From Azospirillum baldaniorum (GTDB lineage: Bacteria; Pseudomonadota; Alphaproteobacteria; Azospirillales; Azospirillaceae): DNA of 64,000 bases. The stretch lies in the NCBI RefSeq assembly GCF_003119195.2, contig NZ_CP022253.1, forward strand, positions 2,551,001 to 2,615,000, read 5' to 3'. Positions 17,422 through 25,239 of this stretch are shown here, one piece after another (the stretch's first letter is position 1; every line of letters begins with the position of its first letter). The notes beneath the pieces are model-generated. The model was not told where the DNA came from. It searched no databases and saw only the letters and a list, made by a program, of their open reading frames with translations. The position numbers were made by a program, and so were the translations under genes.

Positions 17422-18225
17422 ATGGACGCTTTATCTCCTTTGGCCGGCACCCCGGCCGCCGCCGCGACGAAGACCACGTCGGCGGCCCAAGGCGCCGCAA
17501 GCAACCCTCCTGGGGCGGCAACGACCGCCACCACCACGAGCGCCAAGGACACGCTGTCCCTGAGCCCCCTGGCGGCAAGCCTGAAGGGGCCTTCGCTGGA
17601 TTTGTTCAACAAGCTGAAGCAGAACGAGCGCACCCTGCTCAGCGGCCTCGTGGACAGCGGTAAAATCACTGGCGACGACGTGAACAACGCGCTGATGGGC
17701 AGCCTGAAAATGGCTCGGTCCACGGCCTTCATGAACGGAGGCCGGATGTTCGAATCCCAGAATCGCGGCCTCTTCGCCCGCGCCGCCACCGTCACCGCGG
17801 ATGAGATGCTGAAGGCGACGGACGACACGCTGGCCCGGCGCAAGGAACTGGTTGCGCGGCTGGGAGAATTGGACAAGAACGGCCAGGGTGGCTCCGCCGA
17901 CTACGGCGAGATCCTGCGCGCCCTTTCCGGAGTGGAGCCCGGCGCGGGCGCCGATCAACCCAGCGCGGAACCCCACGGCAACAGCCGGGCGACCGCCCAT
18001 TTACGCCAGACCCGGCTCTTCTCGCCCTATTACATGAAGTTGGGCGATCCTTTTTTCATCCGCAACGGTGAAGAGGAAGCGGCAAGCAACAAGCTGAAGG
18101 AGGCCGGGGTCTCCTTGTCCAGCCTCACGGACGCCGCCCGCGGCATGGCCGAGGACAACGTGGCGGACATGGTGCAGCAACAGGCGTCGGATAGGGCCGA
18201 GATCATGCGGCGGAACGGCGGCTGA
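17422..18225 (+). CDS. hypothetical protein with disordered Ala/Thr N-terminus
   Basis: The 267-residue protein has about 50 N-terminal residues that are almost only Ala, Thr, Ser, Gly and Pro, ending in 'KDTLSLSPLA'. A mostly helical part follows (about 60–165), then a second globular-looking part rich in Arg/Asp. There is no signal peptide and no membrane helix. GAGGG lies before the ATG at 17422. The protein at 20245–21087 has the same design (low-complexity start, 'DTVSLSPDAV', then helices), so the two may be distant relatives or share a secretion or targeting route. They bracket a predicted aspartic protease. Not recognised as a family. Confidence 0.55.
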   Translation: MDALSPLAGTPAAAATKTTSAAQGAASNPPGAATTATTTSAKDTLSLSPLAASLKGPSLDLFNKLKQNERTLLSGLVDSGKITGDDVNNALMGSLKMARSTAFMNGGRMFESQNRGLFARAATVTADEMLKATDDTLARRKELVARLGELDKNGQGGSADYGEILRALSGVEPGAGADQPSAEPHGNSRATAHLRQTRLFSPYYMKLGDPFFIRNGEEEAASNKLKEAGVSLSSLTDAARGMAEDNVADMVQQQASDRAEIMRRNGG

Positions 18226-18294
18226 GTCAGCGCAGCGGGGCGCTCCCGCAGGAAGCCCTTGTGCGGCGCGGCGATCGGGCGTAGGGTGCAGGCC

Positions 18295-18369
18295 ATGAAC
18301 CCCGTGCGCCTCACCTCTCCCGCCCTCCTGGGGCGATTTTGGTACCGCTGGTACACACCGGCGGCATAG
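18295..18369 (+). CDS. possible leader peptide (24 codons), Trp/Tyr-rich end
   Basis: A 24-codon frame begins MNPVRLTSPA and ends with 'GRFWYRWYTPAA' before TAG. It contains two Trp and two Tyr codons among six residues. A typical intrinsic terminator starts 25 bases after its stop. This is the layout of an amino-acid attenuator, but the gene downstream is only a 39-codon frame. The ribosome site is weak. It may equally be chance or part of an untranslated small RNA. Low confidence. Confidence 0.3.
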   Translation: MNPVRLTSPALLGRFWYRWYTPAA

Positions 18370-18393
18370 GTATCGCACACCCACGATGCACCC

Positions 18394-18420
18394 AAAGCCG
18401 CCCGACCCGAGGCGGCTTTT
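18394..18420 (+). terminator. intrinsic terminator
   Basis: AAAGCCGCC pairs with GGCGGCTTT around an 8-base loop and runs into TTTTGTGTTT. It lies 169 bases after the gene ending at 18225 and 76 bases before the small gene at 18497. It may end the upstream transcript or act as an attenuator for the small gene. Confidence 0.75.
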
Positions 18421-18496
18421 GTGTTTCCAGCACGCGGTGCACGCAAAATCCTCCTGACGGTCACGGCGGCCTCCCTTACCAACCGGAGGTCATATC

Positions 18497-18616
18497 ATGT
18501 CCGATTTCGATTTCGACGTCGTCACCGGCCCGTCCCGCGCCAGCTGCCCCGCCACCCCCAGCGAACCGGAAACCCAGGAGGACGGCCACCCCGCCGACAA
18601 GACCGGCCCGGCGTGA
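18497..18616 (+). CDS. small acidic peptide gene (39 aa)
   Basis: The 39-residue product begins MSDFDFDVVTGPSRASCP. It is acidic, has one cysteine, and ends in a Pro/Asp/Glu-rich stretch. GGAGGT stands six bases before the ATG, among the best ribosome sites in the window. It lies between a terminator and the convergent aspartic-protease-like gene. No family is recognised. A short peptide next to a protease could be an inhibitor, propeptide or precursor, but that is only a suggestion from position. Confidence 0.45.
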   Translation: MSDFDFDVVTGPSRASCPATPSEPETQEDGHPADKTGPA

Positions 18617-18706
18617 TCGCCCCGTGCCTGGAACCACCCCGCCCTTCCCGCCCCGCCATGGCGGTACGGGACGGCGGGACGGTCCATACGCAAGAACGTC
18701 CGCCGC

Positions 18707-19912
18707 TTACGGCAGCGTGACCGGCGCGGCGGTGGCGAAGCCGAACTGGCCCAGCTGCGCGTCGAAGAAGTAATTGTAGGCCTGCAGCAGGTTGATACCC
18801 GTGTTGACGAAGGCGATGTCGGCGTCCGGCACGACCGGCTCCAGCGACGCCGGGGCCGCCGCGGTGGACAGCGCGGTGTTTATGGCGAAGATGCCCTTGA
18901 CCGGGGCTGCGCTCGAAATGGCGAAGCTGTAGGTCATCACCGGCTCCGCGTCGGGGCTGGACCCGTTCGGTACCGCAATGGTGATCTCCGCCCCGCCGAG
19001 ATTGGCCACCCAGTTCTTCACCTGCGGAACGCTCATCATCGCGCCGGTGACCCCGCTGTCGAGCAGCAGCGTGGCGCTCAGCGGCTGCGCGTCGTTGATC
19101 GTGCCGATGGTAATGGTCGCCGGGCCGGTCAGCCAATAGGGCTGGGTCGGCGCCGCCGGCCAGGAGGTTCCCGACGCCGGGGCGCAGTTGCAGCCGTTGG
19201 TGACGTTCGGCGTGACCGGCGGCTTGGCCGAGGTCAGCGCGACGGTCTGGCCGTTGAAGGGGGCGGCCGTGAACTCGGCGGTCGTGACGCCCAGCGCTAT
19301 GCAGCCGCTCGCCCCGCTCCCCGCCGAGGACAGCAGATAGGACGGGTAGAGCGGCTGGCCGTCCACCGACGCCGAGAGGAACGGGTTGCTCAGCGTGTAG
19401 ACCACCTGATCGGATTGACCGGCGTTCGCGGTGTAGCTCAGCGCCGGGCGGCCGAAGCCGACACCCATCATGCCCATGCCCGGATCGACCGGGTTCTGGA
19501 CGCCGGGCGTGCCGGTGTTGCCGGCATATTGCGCACCGAAGACCACCAGCGGCCCGGCCTCGCAGACGGAAACGACCTGCTTCGACTCGTCCAGCGACGC
19601 GCCAAGCGCCAGGCTGGGCACGAGATAGAGGCAACCGGCCAGCGTGTTCCCCGACGGGTGATAGGTGATCTGTGCCGGCCCGAGCGACACAACGCCGGCG
19701 GCCAGCCCCTTCGACGTGTCGCCGTCGACCATCAGCAACGTTGCGGGGATGACGATGCCGGTCGAACCGGTGTCGACCTGCACCTCGTGCAGCAGGCCGC
19801 TCGGCGTGCCGATGGTGACGTTGAGGGAGTTGCTGTAGCCCTGCAGGTTGAAGGGCTGGCGGACCACCGGAATATCAACTGGCGCGGCGTAGGTGATGGG
19901 GGTATCGGACAT
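18707..19912 (-). CDS. predicted pepsin-like (A1-type) aspartic protease
   Basis: The 401-residue protein has two aspartic-protease-like motifs: 'VQVDTGSTGIVIP' with Asp47 and 'LLLDSGVTGAMM' with Asp285, each following a hydrophobic strand as in pepsin's two lobes. The spacing of 238 residues fits a bilobal enzyme. Bacterial pepsin homologues exist but are uncommon. The rest is rich in Gly, Ala, Ser, Thr and Pro with several cysteines. No signal peptide is seen at the start (MSDTPITYAAPVDIP), so export would need another route. GGGAG lies six bases before the ATG at 19912. A retropepsin-like or DUF3443-type non-protease is the alternative. Confidence 0.55.
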   Translation of the reverse strand: MSDTPITYAAPVDIPVVRQPFNLQGYSNSLNVTIGTPSGLLHEVQVDTGSTGIVIPATLLMVDGDTSKGLAAGVVSLGPAQITYHPSGNTLAGCLYLVPSLALGASLDESKQVVSVCEAGPLVVFGAQYAGNTGTPGVQNPVDPGMGMMGVGFGRPALSYTANAGQSDQVVYTLSNPFLSASVDGQPLYPSYLLSSAGSGASGCIALGVTTAEFTAAPFNGQTVALTSAKPPVTPNVTNGCNCAPASGTSWPAAPTQPYWLTGPATITIGTINDAQPLSATLLLDSGVTGAMMSVPQVKNWVANLGGAEITIAVPNGSSPDAEPVMTYSFAISSAAPVKGIFAINTALSTAAAPASLEPVVPDADIAFVNTGINLLQAYNYFFDAQLGQFGFATAAPVTLP

Positions 19913-20244
19913 GGGCTGCTCCCACAAGAAATCGGATGGAGCAGCACATTTCCTCAGATCAAAATATTATTCAAACATCTCATCAATACACACGCATTTG
20001 CATTCTTGTAATTTGCTCAGAGAAAAGGAAGCGGAAATCAAGGCTGCTTGATGATATATATTTTCACGGACCCCATTGACGCTTCGTCCTTCAGTTTATT
20101 ACCCCAAGAAAAGAAGCGGGCCGGACACGCGCCATCCGACCGGTCGCTTCCGCCGCATGGACAACCGACCCCGCCCCCGGCATCATCGCTCACCACCTCG
20201 GGATGCAACCCGAAGGCCGCACCATCGAAAGGCGGGGGAAGCGC
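19913..20244. other. AT-rich divergent intergenic region
   Basis: No gene is seen. The stretch 19940–20110 is far more AT-rich than its surroundings (for example TATATATTTT at about 20055) and presumably holds both divergent promoters. The composition suggests horizontally acquired DNA or a nucleoid-protein target. A promoter pair could not be assigned with confidence. Confidence 0.4.
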
Positions 20245-21087
20245 ATGTCCATCACCGATGTCACCAGCAGCACGCCCGCCGCTTTCGGCGCCAGCGCCAA
20301 GCCGGCTCCGGCAAAGGGCCCCGATGCTGCCACGTCGGGAACCGCCCCGCCCACGATCGGCCGCAACGGCACGGTGGACACGGTCAGCCTGTCTCCCGAC
20401 GCGGTCCGGGCCATGAAGGCCGGGGTCATCTCCTTCGCGGTGCCAAAGGCCAGCGACGCGGCGGAGAGGGACCCGGTCGCGGCGGGCATGGACGCCGTGC
20501 TCGCCCGCCGCGATTACGACCTTAAGCAGGCCGACTACATGCGGGAGGCGATGGGCATGCTGCGCCAGACGCTCAACCTGCCCGAGGACCAGCCCATTGT
20601 CCTGGGTGGCGCTGCGCATGGCCTGCTGGACAAGCTGGCGGCGAAGAATGGCCTCAGCAAACCCGAACTGCCGGACGCACTGCGCGCCCCCGGGGTGAAG
20701 GACCTGTTCGCGGAGGATGCCGACGCCGGGGCCGGCGTGATCGGCGTCGGCATGCCCAACAGCGGCAAGGAATTGCAGGTCGTCTTCGACCGGCTCGGCC
20801 TCGCCGGCCGGTCCGCCAAGACCGACAATCCGCTGCGCATGATCGCGCTGAAGGATGGAAGCGACCACAGCGGCCCGCTGCTCGGCGCCATAAAGGGGGG
20901 AACGCTGGGACGCCTCACCGACACCCGGCCCGACCAGGGCGCCAGCCTGTGGGCGGTCACCGACGGTGGCGAGGGGCCGAACGCCCGCGTCCTCGCCTCG
21001 GTCCGCTCGGTCGGCATGGACGACACCGCCACCGACATGGCCGCCGGCCTGCTGAAGGGGCTGAAGGGGCTGTTCGCCGGAGCCTGA
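20245..21087 (+). CDS. hypothetical protein, partner of the 17.4-kb gene by design
   Basis: The 280-residue protein begins MSITDVTSSTPAAFGASA. Its Ala/Pro/Thr-rich first 50 residues end in 'GTVDTVSLSPDAVRAM'. The middle is helical ('AGMDAVLARRDYDLKQADYMREAMG'). The C-terminal half contains 'GVGMPNSGKELQVVFDRLG' and a second Asp/Gly-rich part. There is no signal peptide or transmembrane helix. GGGGGAA lies four bases before the ATG. It is divergent from the protease-like gene and followed by mutL after 76 bases. The sequence is not recognised. Confidence 0.55.
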   Translation: MSITDVTSSTPAAFGASAKPAPAKGPDAATSGTAPPTIGRNGTVDTVSLSPDAVRAMKAGVISFAVPKASDAAERDPVAAGMDAVLARRDYDLKQADYMREAMGMLRQTLNLPEDQPIVLGGAAHGLLDKLAAKNGLSKPELPDALRAPGVKDLFAEDADAGAGVIGVGMPNSGKELQVVFDRLGLAGRSAKTDNPLRMIALKDGSDHSGPLLGAIKGGTLGRLTDTRPDQGASLWAVTDGGEGPNARVLASVRSVGMDDTATDMAAGLLKGLKGLFAGA

Positions 21088-21163
21088 GGATCGCCGCATC
21101 CGGTCGCCGCGCACGCCCCCGCTCATGGTGGCATTCCGCGCGTGAGCCTACTATATTTGGCGG

Positions 21164-23062
21164 ATGCCGATCCGCATGTTGCCCGACACGCTCGTCAACC
21201 GCATCGCCGCCGGCGAGGTGATCGAGCGGCCCGCCGCCGCCGTCAAGGAACTGGTGGAGAACGCCATCGACGCCGGGGCCACCCGCATCGACGTGGTGGT
21301 GCGTGATGGCGGCAAGTCGCTCATCACCATCACCGACGACGGCTGCGGCATGGGGCCGGACGAGTTGGCGCTCGCCGTGGAGCGGCACGCCACCTCAAAG
21401 CTGCCGTCCGACGACCTGCTCGACATCCGCTCGCTGGGCTTCCGCGGGGAGGCGCTGCCCTCCATCGGGGCGGTCAGCCGCCTGACCCTGACCAGCCGCC
21501 CGCGCGGCGCCGACAGCGCCTGGGCGCTGACCGTGGACGCCGGCCTGAAGGGCGCGCCGCAGCCCGCCGCGCTGGCCCAGGGCACCCGCGTCGAGGTGCG
21601 CGACCTGTTCGCCGCCGTGCCCGCCCGCCTGAAGTTCCTGAAGGCCGCCCGGACCGAGTTCGACCACATCGGCGACTGCATCGAACGGCTGGCCATGGCC
21701 CATCCCGGCGTGGCCTTCACTCTGGACGGCGACAACCGCTCGACGCTGCGCCTGTCGGCGGCGCAGGGCGACCTGCTCGACGCCCGGCTGACCCGGCTGG
21801 GCGCCTTGATGGGCCGCGATTTCCAGGACAACGCCGTGCCGGTGCAGGCGGCGCGCGAGGGGGTGACGCTCGCCGGCTGGATCGGCCTGCCCACCCTGCA
21901 CCGCCCCACGGCCCGCCACCAGCATCTGTTCGTCAACGGCCGCCCGGTGCGGGACAAGCTGATGGTCGGCGCGGTGCGGGCGGCCTACGCCGATTTCCTG
22001 CCGCGCGACCGCCACCCCATGCTGGCGCTGTTCCTCGACCTCGACCCGCAGGAGGTGGACGTGAACGTCCATCCCGCCAAGGCGGAGGTGCGGTTCCGCG
22101 ACCAGGGGCTGGTGCGCGGGCTGATCGTCGGCGCGCTCAAGCACGCGCTGGCCGAGGCCGGGCACCGCGCCTCGACCACCGTGGGTCTGGCGACTCTGGG
22201 GGCGCTGCGCCCGGAGAACAGCGAGGTGGACGCGGATGGAGCCATCCTGTCGCCTTCCCCTCTGCCCTACCGCAGCCCGGGGCACCAGCCGGCGCAGTCC
22301 TGGGGCGGCAGCTACGGCTCCGTCGTTCCGCGCGGGCTGGCCGACCGGGCGACCGCCTTCCAGGCACCCCATCAGGCGCCGCTCCCTCCCTTGCAGGGCC
22401 GCCTCGCCGGCTGGCAGGCCGCGCCCGCCGCGCGCCCGCCGGACTACTCGGCACAGGCCGCCGCTGCTCCGCCGCTGGACAGCCACCCGCTGGGCGCGGC
22501 CCGCGCGCAGGTCCACAACACCTACATCGTCGCCCAGACCACCGAGGGAATCGTCATCGTCGACCAGCACGCCGCCCATGAGCGGCTGGTCTATGAACGG
22601 ATGAAGACCGCCCTCCTGGAGGGCGGCGTGAAGCGGCAGGCCCTGCTGATTCCGGAGCTGGTGGAGTTGGACGAGCCGTCCGCCAACCGCCTGCTGGGCC
22701 GCGCCGCGGAACTGGCCGAGCTGGGCCTTGCGGTGGAGGGTTTCGGCCCGGGCTGCGTCCTGGTGCGCGAGGTGCCGGCGCTGCTGGGCCAGAGCGACGT
22801 GAAGAGCCTCGTCCGCGACCTCGCCGAGGAGTTGGCGGAGTTGGGCGATGCGCTGTCGTTGAAGGAACGGCTGGAGCATGTGTGCGGCACCATGGCCTGT
22901 CACGGCTCCGTCCGCGCCGGGCGGTCGCTCAGCGTCGAGGAGATGAACGCCTTGCTGCGCCAGATGGAGGCCACTCCCCACAGCGGCCAATGCAACCACG
23001 GTCGCCCGACCTATGTGGAGTTGAAGCTGTCGGATATCGAACGGCTGTTCGGGCGCCGCTAG
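21164..23062 (+). CDS. mutL: DNA mismatch repair protein MutL
   Basis: The 632-residue protein couples MutS mismatch recognition to strand removal. The N-terminal GHKL ATPase is intact: '[27 protein letters not shown]', 'DDGCGMG', 'RHATSKL' and '[10 protein letters not shown]'. A variable Pro/Ala linker spans about 335–440. The C-terminal domain carries the endonuclease motif '[12 protein letters not shown]' (about residue 467), plus 'ACHGSVRAG' and '[11 protein letters not shown]', so this MutL should nick DNA itself, as in bacteria without MutH. The ribosome site is weak. Repeats of a mobile element start about 20 bases after the stop. Confidence 0.96.
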   Translation: MPIRMLPDTLVNRIAAGEVIERPAAAVKELVENAIDAGATRIDVVVRDGGKSLITITDDGCGMGPDELALAVERHATSKLPSDDLLDIRSLGFRGEALPSIGAVSRLTLTSRPRGADSAWALTVDAGLKGAPQPAALAQGTRVEVRDLFAAVPARLKFLKAARTEFDHIGDCIERLAMAHPGVAFTLDGDNRSTLRLSAAQGDLLDARLTRLGALMGRDFQDNAVPVQAAREGVTLAGWIGLPTLHRPTARHQHLFVNGRPVRDKLMVGAVRAAYADFLPRDRHPMLALFLDLDPQEVDVNVHPAKAEVRFRDQGLVRGLIVGALKHALAEAGHRASTTVGLATLGALRPENSEVDADGAILSPSPLPYRSPGHQPAQSWGGSYGSVVPRGLADRATAFQAPHQAPLPPLQGRLAGWQAAPAARPPDYSAQAAAAPPLDSHPLGAARAQVHNTYIVAQTTEGIVIVDQHAAHERLVYERMKTALLEGGVKRQALLIPELVELDEPSANRLLGRAAELAELGLAVEGFGPGCVLVREVPALLGQSDVKSLVRDLAEELAELGDALSLKERLEHVCGTMACHGSVRAGRSLSVEEMNALLRQMEATPHSGQCNHGRPTYVELKLSDIERLFGRR

Positions 23063-23582
23063 ATTTGTCGGACCTCAGATAGACTGACCCTGAACCACAC
23101 ACGAATTGACCCTGGAACCACAAGAGGACTGACCCGGAGACGGCCCGCTTCGGCGTCGCGCCAGCAGTCATTGGTTGGCCGCTGACCGGCCTCCTCTCGC
23201 CGCGGATCGCGCTATGAAACGGGCGGCGCGACGAAGGGAGCAAGCCGTCATGAGAATGATCGGCGAATGCCCCGCCAACGCGCCGACAGGCAAAGGAATT
23301 TATCTGCAACGGCCAGCCTGCTGGCTGGGATAACGGGGAAGCGCCAACCAAATCAAGCGGCGGCAACAGATCGTCATGCGTGATTGAGCCCCTCCCTGTG
23401 AGCAACCGCACTGCCCAGTGCAGAAGCGGGCTTCACACACGAATCCGCTCGCCAATCTCAAGTTAACTCTAAAGCGGAGTTCTTTGAGCTTCAGCGCTGT
23501 CAATGGACTAGGGTCTGGACCCATAAAGAGCCTTTCCCGCAGGGAGTCCTTGTGAATCAACGCCCTGGAAAGGGGCTTTGTA
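23063..23582. other. gene-free region with mobile-element ends
   Basis: No intact gene is seen in these 520 bases. The first 75 hold three spaced TGACCC repeats (listed separately). Near 23508–23525 the sequence CTAGGGTCTGGACCCATAAA looks like the terminal inverted repeat of an IS5-group element whose transposase remnant starts at 23583. The stretch between is unassigned. Confidence 0.4.
23083..23137. repeat. spaced TGACCCTG(G)AACCAC repeats, IS21-type end
   Basis: ACTGACCCTGAACCAC, ATTGACCCTGGAACCAC and a partial ACTGACCCGG stand about 22 bases apart immediately after mutL. Multiple short spaced repeats at the ends are a feature of IS21-family elements, whose transposase binds them. No istA/istB genes are nearby, so this would be an orphan end. 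Confidence 0.4.
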
Positions 23583-23935
23583 ATGAGCGACGGTCAGTTC
23601 TGGTTGACGGTGGTGCCGTCTGGGCGGCTTGAACCGCACCTTCCGCGGAACACCCGAGACAAGCCGCGCGTGGATGATCGCCGTGTGATCAGCGGGATCG
23701 TCCCGCGCGGTCGGCCGCTCGCCTTCCTGTTGACCGGCGGTCAGGTTGCCGACTGCACCACCGCCGACCGTCTGCTCGACCGGATGCCTGCCACCGACCT
23801 CCTACACGGCGACAAGGGCTCCGACAGTGCCGCTGTTCGCCGGAAGGTCGAAAAGGCTGGGGTCGCACCCAACATTCCGCCACGCGCCAACAAGCTCTGC
23901 AAAACTGCGTTTCCCCCTACCCTCGGCGTGGGGGC
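23583..23935 (+). pseudogene. IS5-family transposase remnant
   Basis: The translation starts 'MSDGQFWLTVVPSGRLEPHLP…KPRVDDRRVISGIV', the usual N-terminus of an IS5-family transposase. It then jumps to 'LTGGQVADCTTADRLLDRMP', 'LLHGDKGSDSAAVRRKVE' and 'PNIPPRANK', which belong to the catalytic core after a missing stretch of roughly 100 residues. It runs out of homology near 23935. An internal deletion and a lost 3' end make it non-functional. The DKGSD aspartate is present, but the first Asp and last Glu of the triad are not. Confidence 0.75.
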
Positions 23936-23958
23936 GGCATGGCCGCCCGCCAGACGCA

Positions 23959-24241
23959 TCAACCTCGGCAGCCATCAACCCGTCGCTCCGAAGAACCGTC
24001 GTCTTTCGCCCCTTCCTGATCGGCAAGCATGCGACGCACGACCAAGGCGACGGCAATCAGCATCAGGGCAGCCGTGCCGACGACACCGGTGAAGGCTTGG
24101 TCGAAGGCCACCCGGGCCACGCCGATCACCTGCTCGGCCTGGGATGGTACCAGTCCTTCCGATAGAGCAAGGGCCTCATCAATGCTGTCGCGCGCCTCGG
24201 GAGCGATCGCAATACCCGGCGGCACGAGCATGGCCCGCGTG
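23959..24241 (-). pseudogene. C-terminal fragment of MFS (DHA2-type) drug exporter
   Basis: Reading leftward from the IS, the frame gives 'YTRAMLVPPG…DSIDEALALSE…VIGVARVAFDQAFTGVVGTAALMLIAVALVVRRML', then a hydrophilic tail and a stop. This is the last periplasmic loop and final transmembrane helix of 14-helix QacA/SmvA-type exporters. It continues the fragment at 25100–25214 once the inserted IS and its target duplication are removed. The upstream portion of the gene is missing, so it cannot function. Confidence 0.7.
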
Positions 24242-24244
24242 TAA

Positions 24245-25096
24245 GAGTGCCTAACAGAACCATCTCTGGACGAAGCGCCAGCAGATGAGGCTGGCGGCGA
24301 TGTTGTGGAAGGCTGTGAAGATGTCGGCGCGCCGTTCGTAGCGTAGGGCGAGGCGACGGAAGCGAGCGAACCAGGCGAGCGTACGCTCGACCACCCATCG
24401 GTGTCGGCCGAGGCGCTCACTGCTCTCGATGCCACGCCGGGCGATGCGCGGGATGATCGCCCGCCGGCGCAGCGCCTGCCGACAGTGGGCGAAGTCGTAG
24501 CCCTTGTCGGCGTGTAGCTTGGCCGGGCGGCGCCGTGGCCGGCCCGCACATTGGCGGATCGCCGGCACGGCATCGACCAGCGCCTCCAAGAGTTTGCTGT
24601 CGTGCCGGTTGGCCGGCGAGATCCTCAGGGCGAGGGGGATGCCGTTGGCATCGACAAGGATGTGGCGCTTGGAGCCCGGCTTGCCGCGATCCGTCGGGTT
24701 CGGGCCGGTCTCCTCGCCCCCCTTTTTGCCGGGACGCTGGCGCTGTCCACTGCCGCGCGATCCCAGTTGATGGCGTTGGCGTAGCCAAGCCGGTCGAGCA
24801 GCACACGGTGCAACCGCTCCCAGACGCCGGCCTGATGCCACTCGTGCAGCCGCCGCCAGCAGGTCATGCCCGAGCCGCACCCCATCTCCACCGGCAGCAG
24901 TTCCCAAGGAATGCCTGTGCGCAGCACAAACAGGATGCCGGTCAGCGCCGCGCGGTCGTCCAGGCGTGGCCTGCCGCCTTTCGGCTTGGGCGGCTCCGGC
25001 GGGATCAGAGGCTCGATGATCGCCCATAGGGCGTCGCAAACAAGAGGGGCTGCCATACCCCTCCCAACCGCTCCACGCCGGTTTTGTTACGCACTC
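24245..25096 (-). mobile_element. IS5-family (IS427-group) insertion sequence, 852 bp
   Basis: The ends are imperfect 17-base inverted repeats, GAGTGCCTAACAGAACC and (reverse strand) GAGTGCGTAACAAAACC, with two mismatches. The element is flanked by a TAA direct repeat (24242–24244 and 25097–25099), the short target duplication expected for this group. It carries one two-frame transposase and appears complete. It interrupts an MFS exporter remnant. Confidence 0.88.
24251..25056 (-). CDS. IS427-group transposase (two frames, -1 frameshift)
   Basis: The first frame starts at 25056 (MAAPLVCDALWAIIEPLIPP, GGGAGGGG upstream) and covers the DNA-binding part and first catalytic Asp ('AAVDSASVPAK'). 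Homology then continues in the -1 frame ('VPAKKGGEETGPNPTDRGK') through the second Asp ('LHADKGYD') and the final Glu ('HRWVVERTLAWF') to a stop inside the inverted repeat. The switch occurs at an A5G6 run near 24720, a typical programmed slippage site in this group. The zero frame alone ends at 24625. With slippage the product is about 268 residues and looks active. Confidence 0.85.
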
Positions 25097-25099
25097 TAA

Positions 25100-25214
25100 A
25101 GCAGCGACATCAGGCTGCCCAGCAGCGCGATGCCGAGCGTTCCTCCCAGCTCGTAGGAAACCTCCTCGACCGACGCCGCCATTCCGGCCCGGTCCTCGGG
25201 GGCCGAGAGCATGA
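25100..25214 (-). pseudogene. internal fragment of MFS (DHA2-type) drug exporter
   Basis: The frame reads 'SSAIMLSAPEDRAGMAASVEEVSYELGGTLGIALLGSLMSLL' up to the IS. This is the conserved helix-13 region of SmvA/QacA-type exporters, joined in frame with the C-terminal fragment at 23959–24241 if the IS is removed. A stop codon lies directly upstream, and the N-terminal three quarters of the gene have been lost where the RND operon ends (25240). Confidence 0.7.
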
Positions 25215-25239
25215 TGGCCGAGGAGCGATCTCATCGTTT

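Noticed and set aside
18295..18420. A trp-operon attenuator
   Set aside because: The short frame ends with Trp and Tyr codons before a terminator, but no amino-acid biosynthesis gene follows; the next gene encodes a 39-residue peptide. Kept only as a low-confidence leader.
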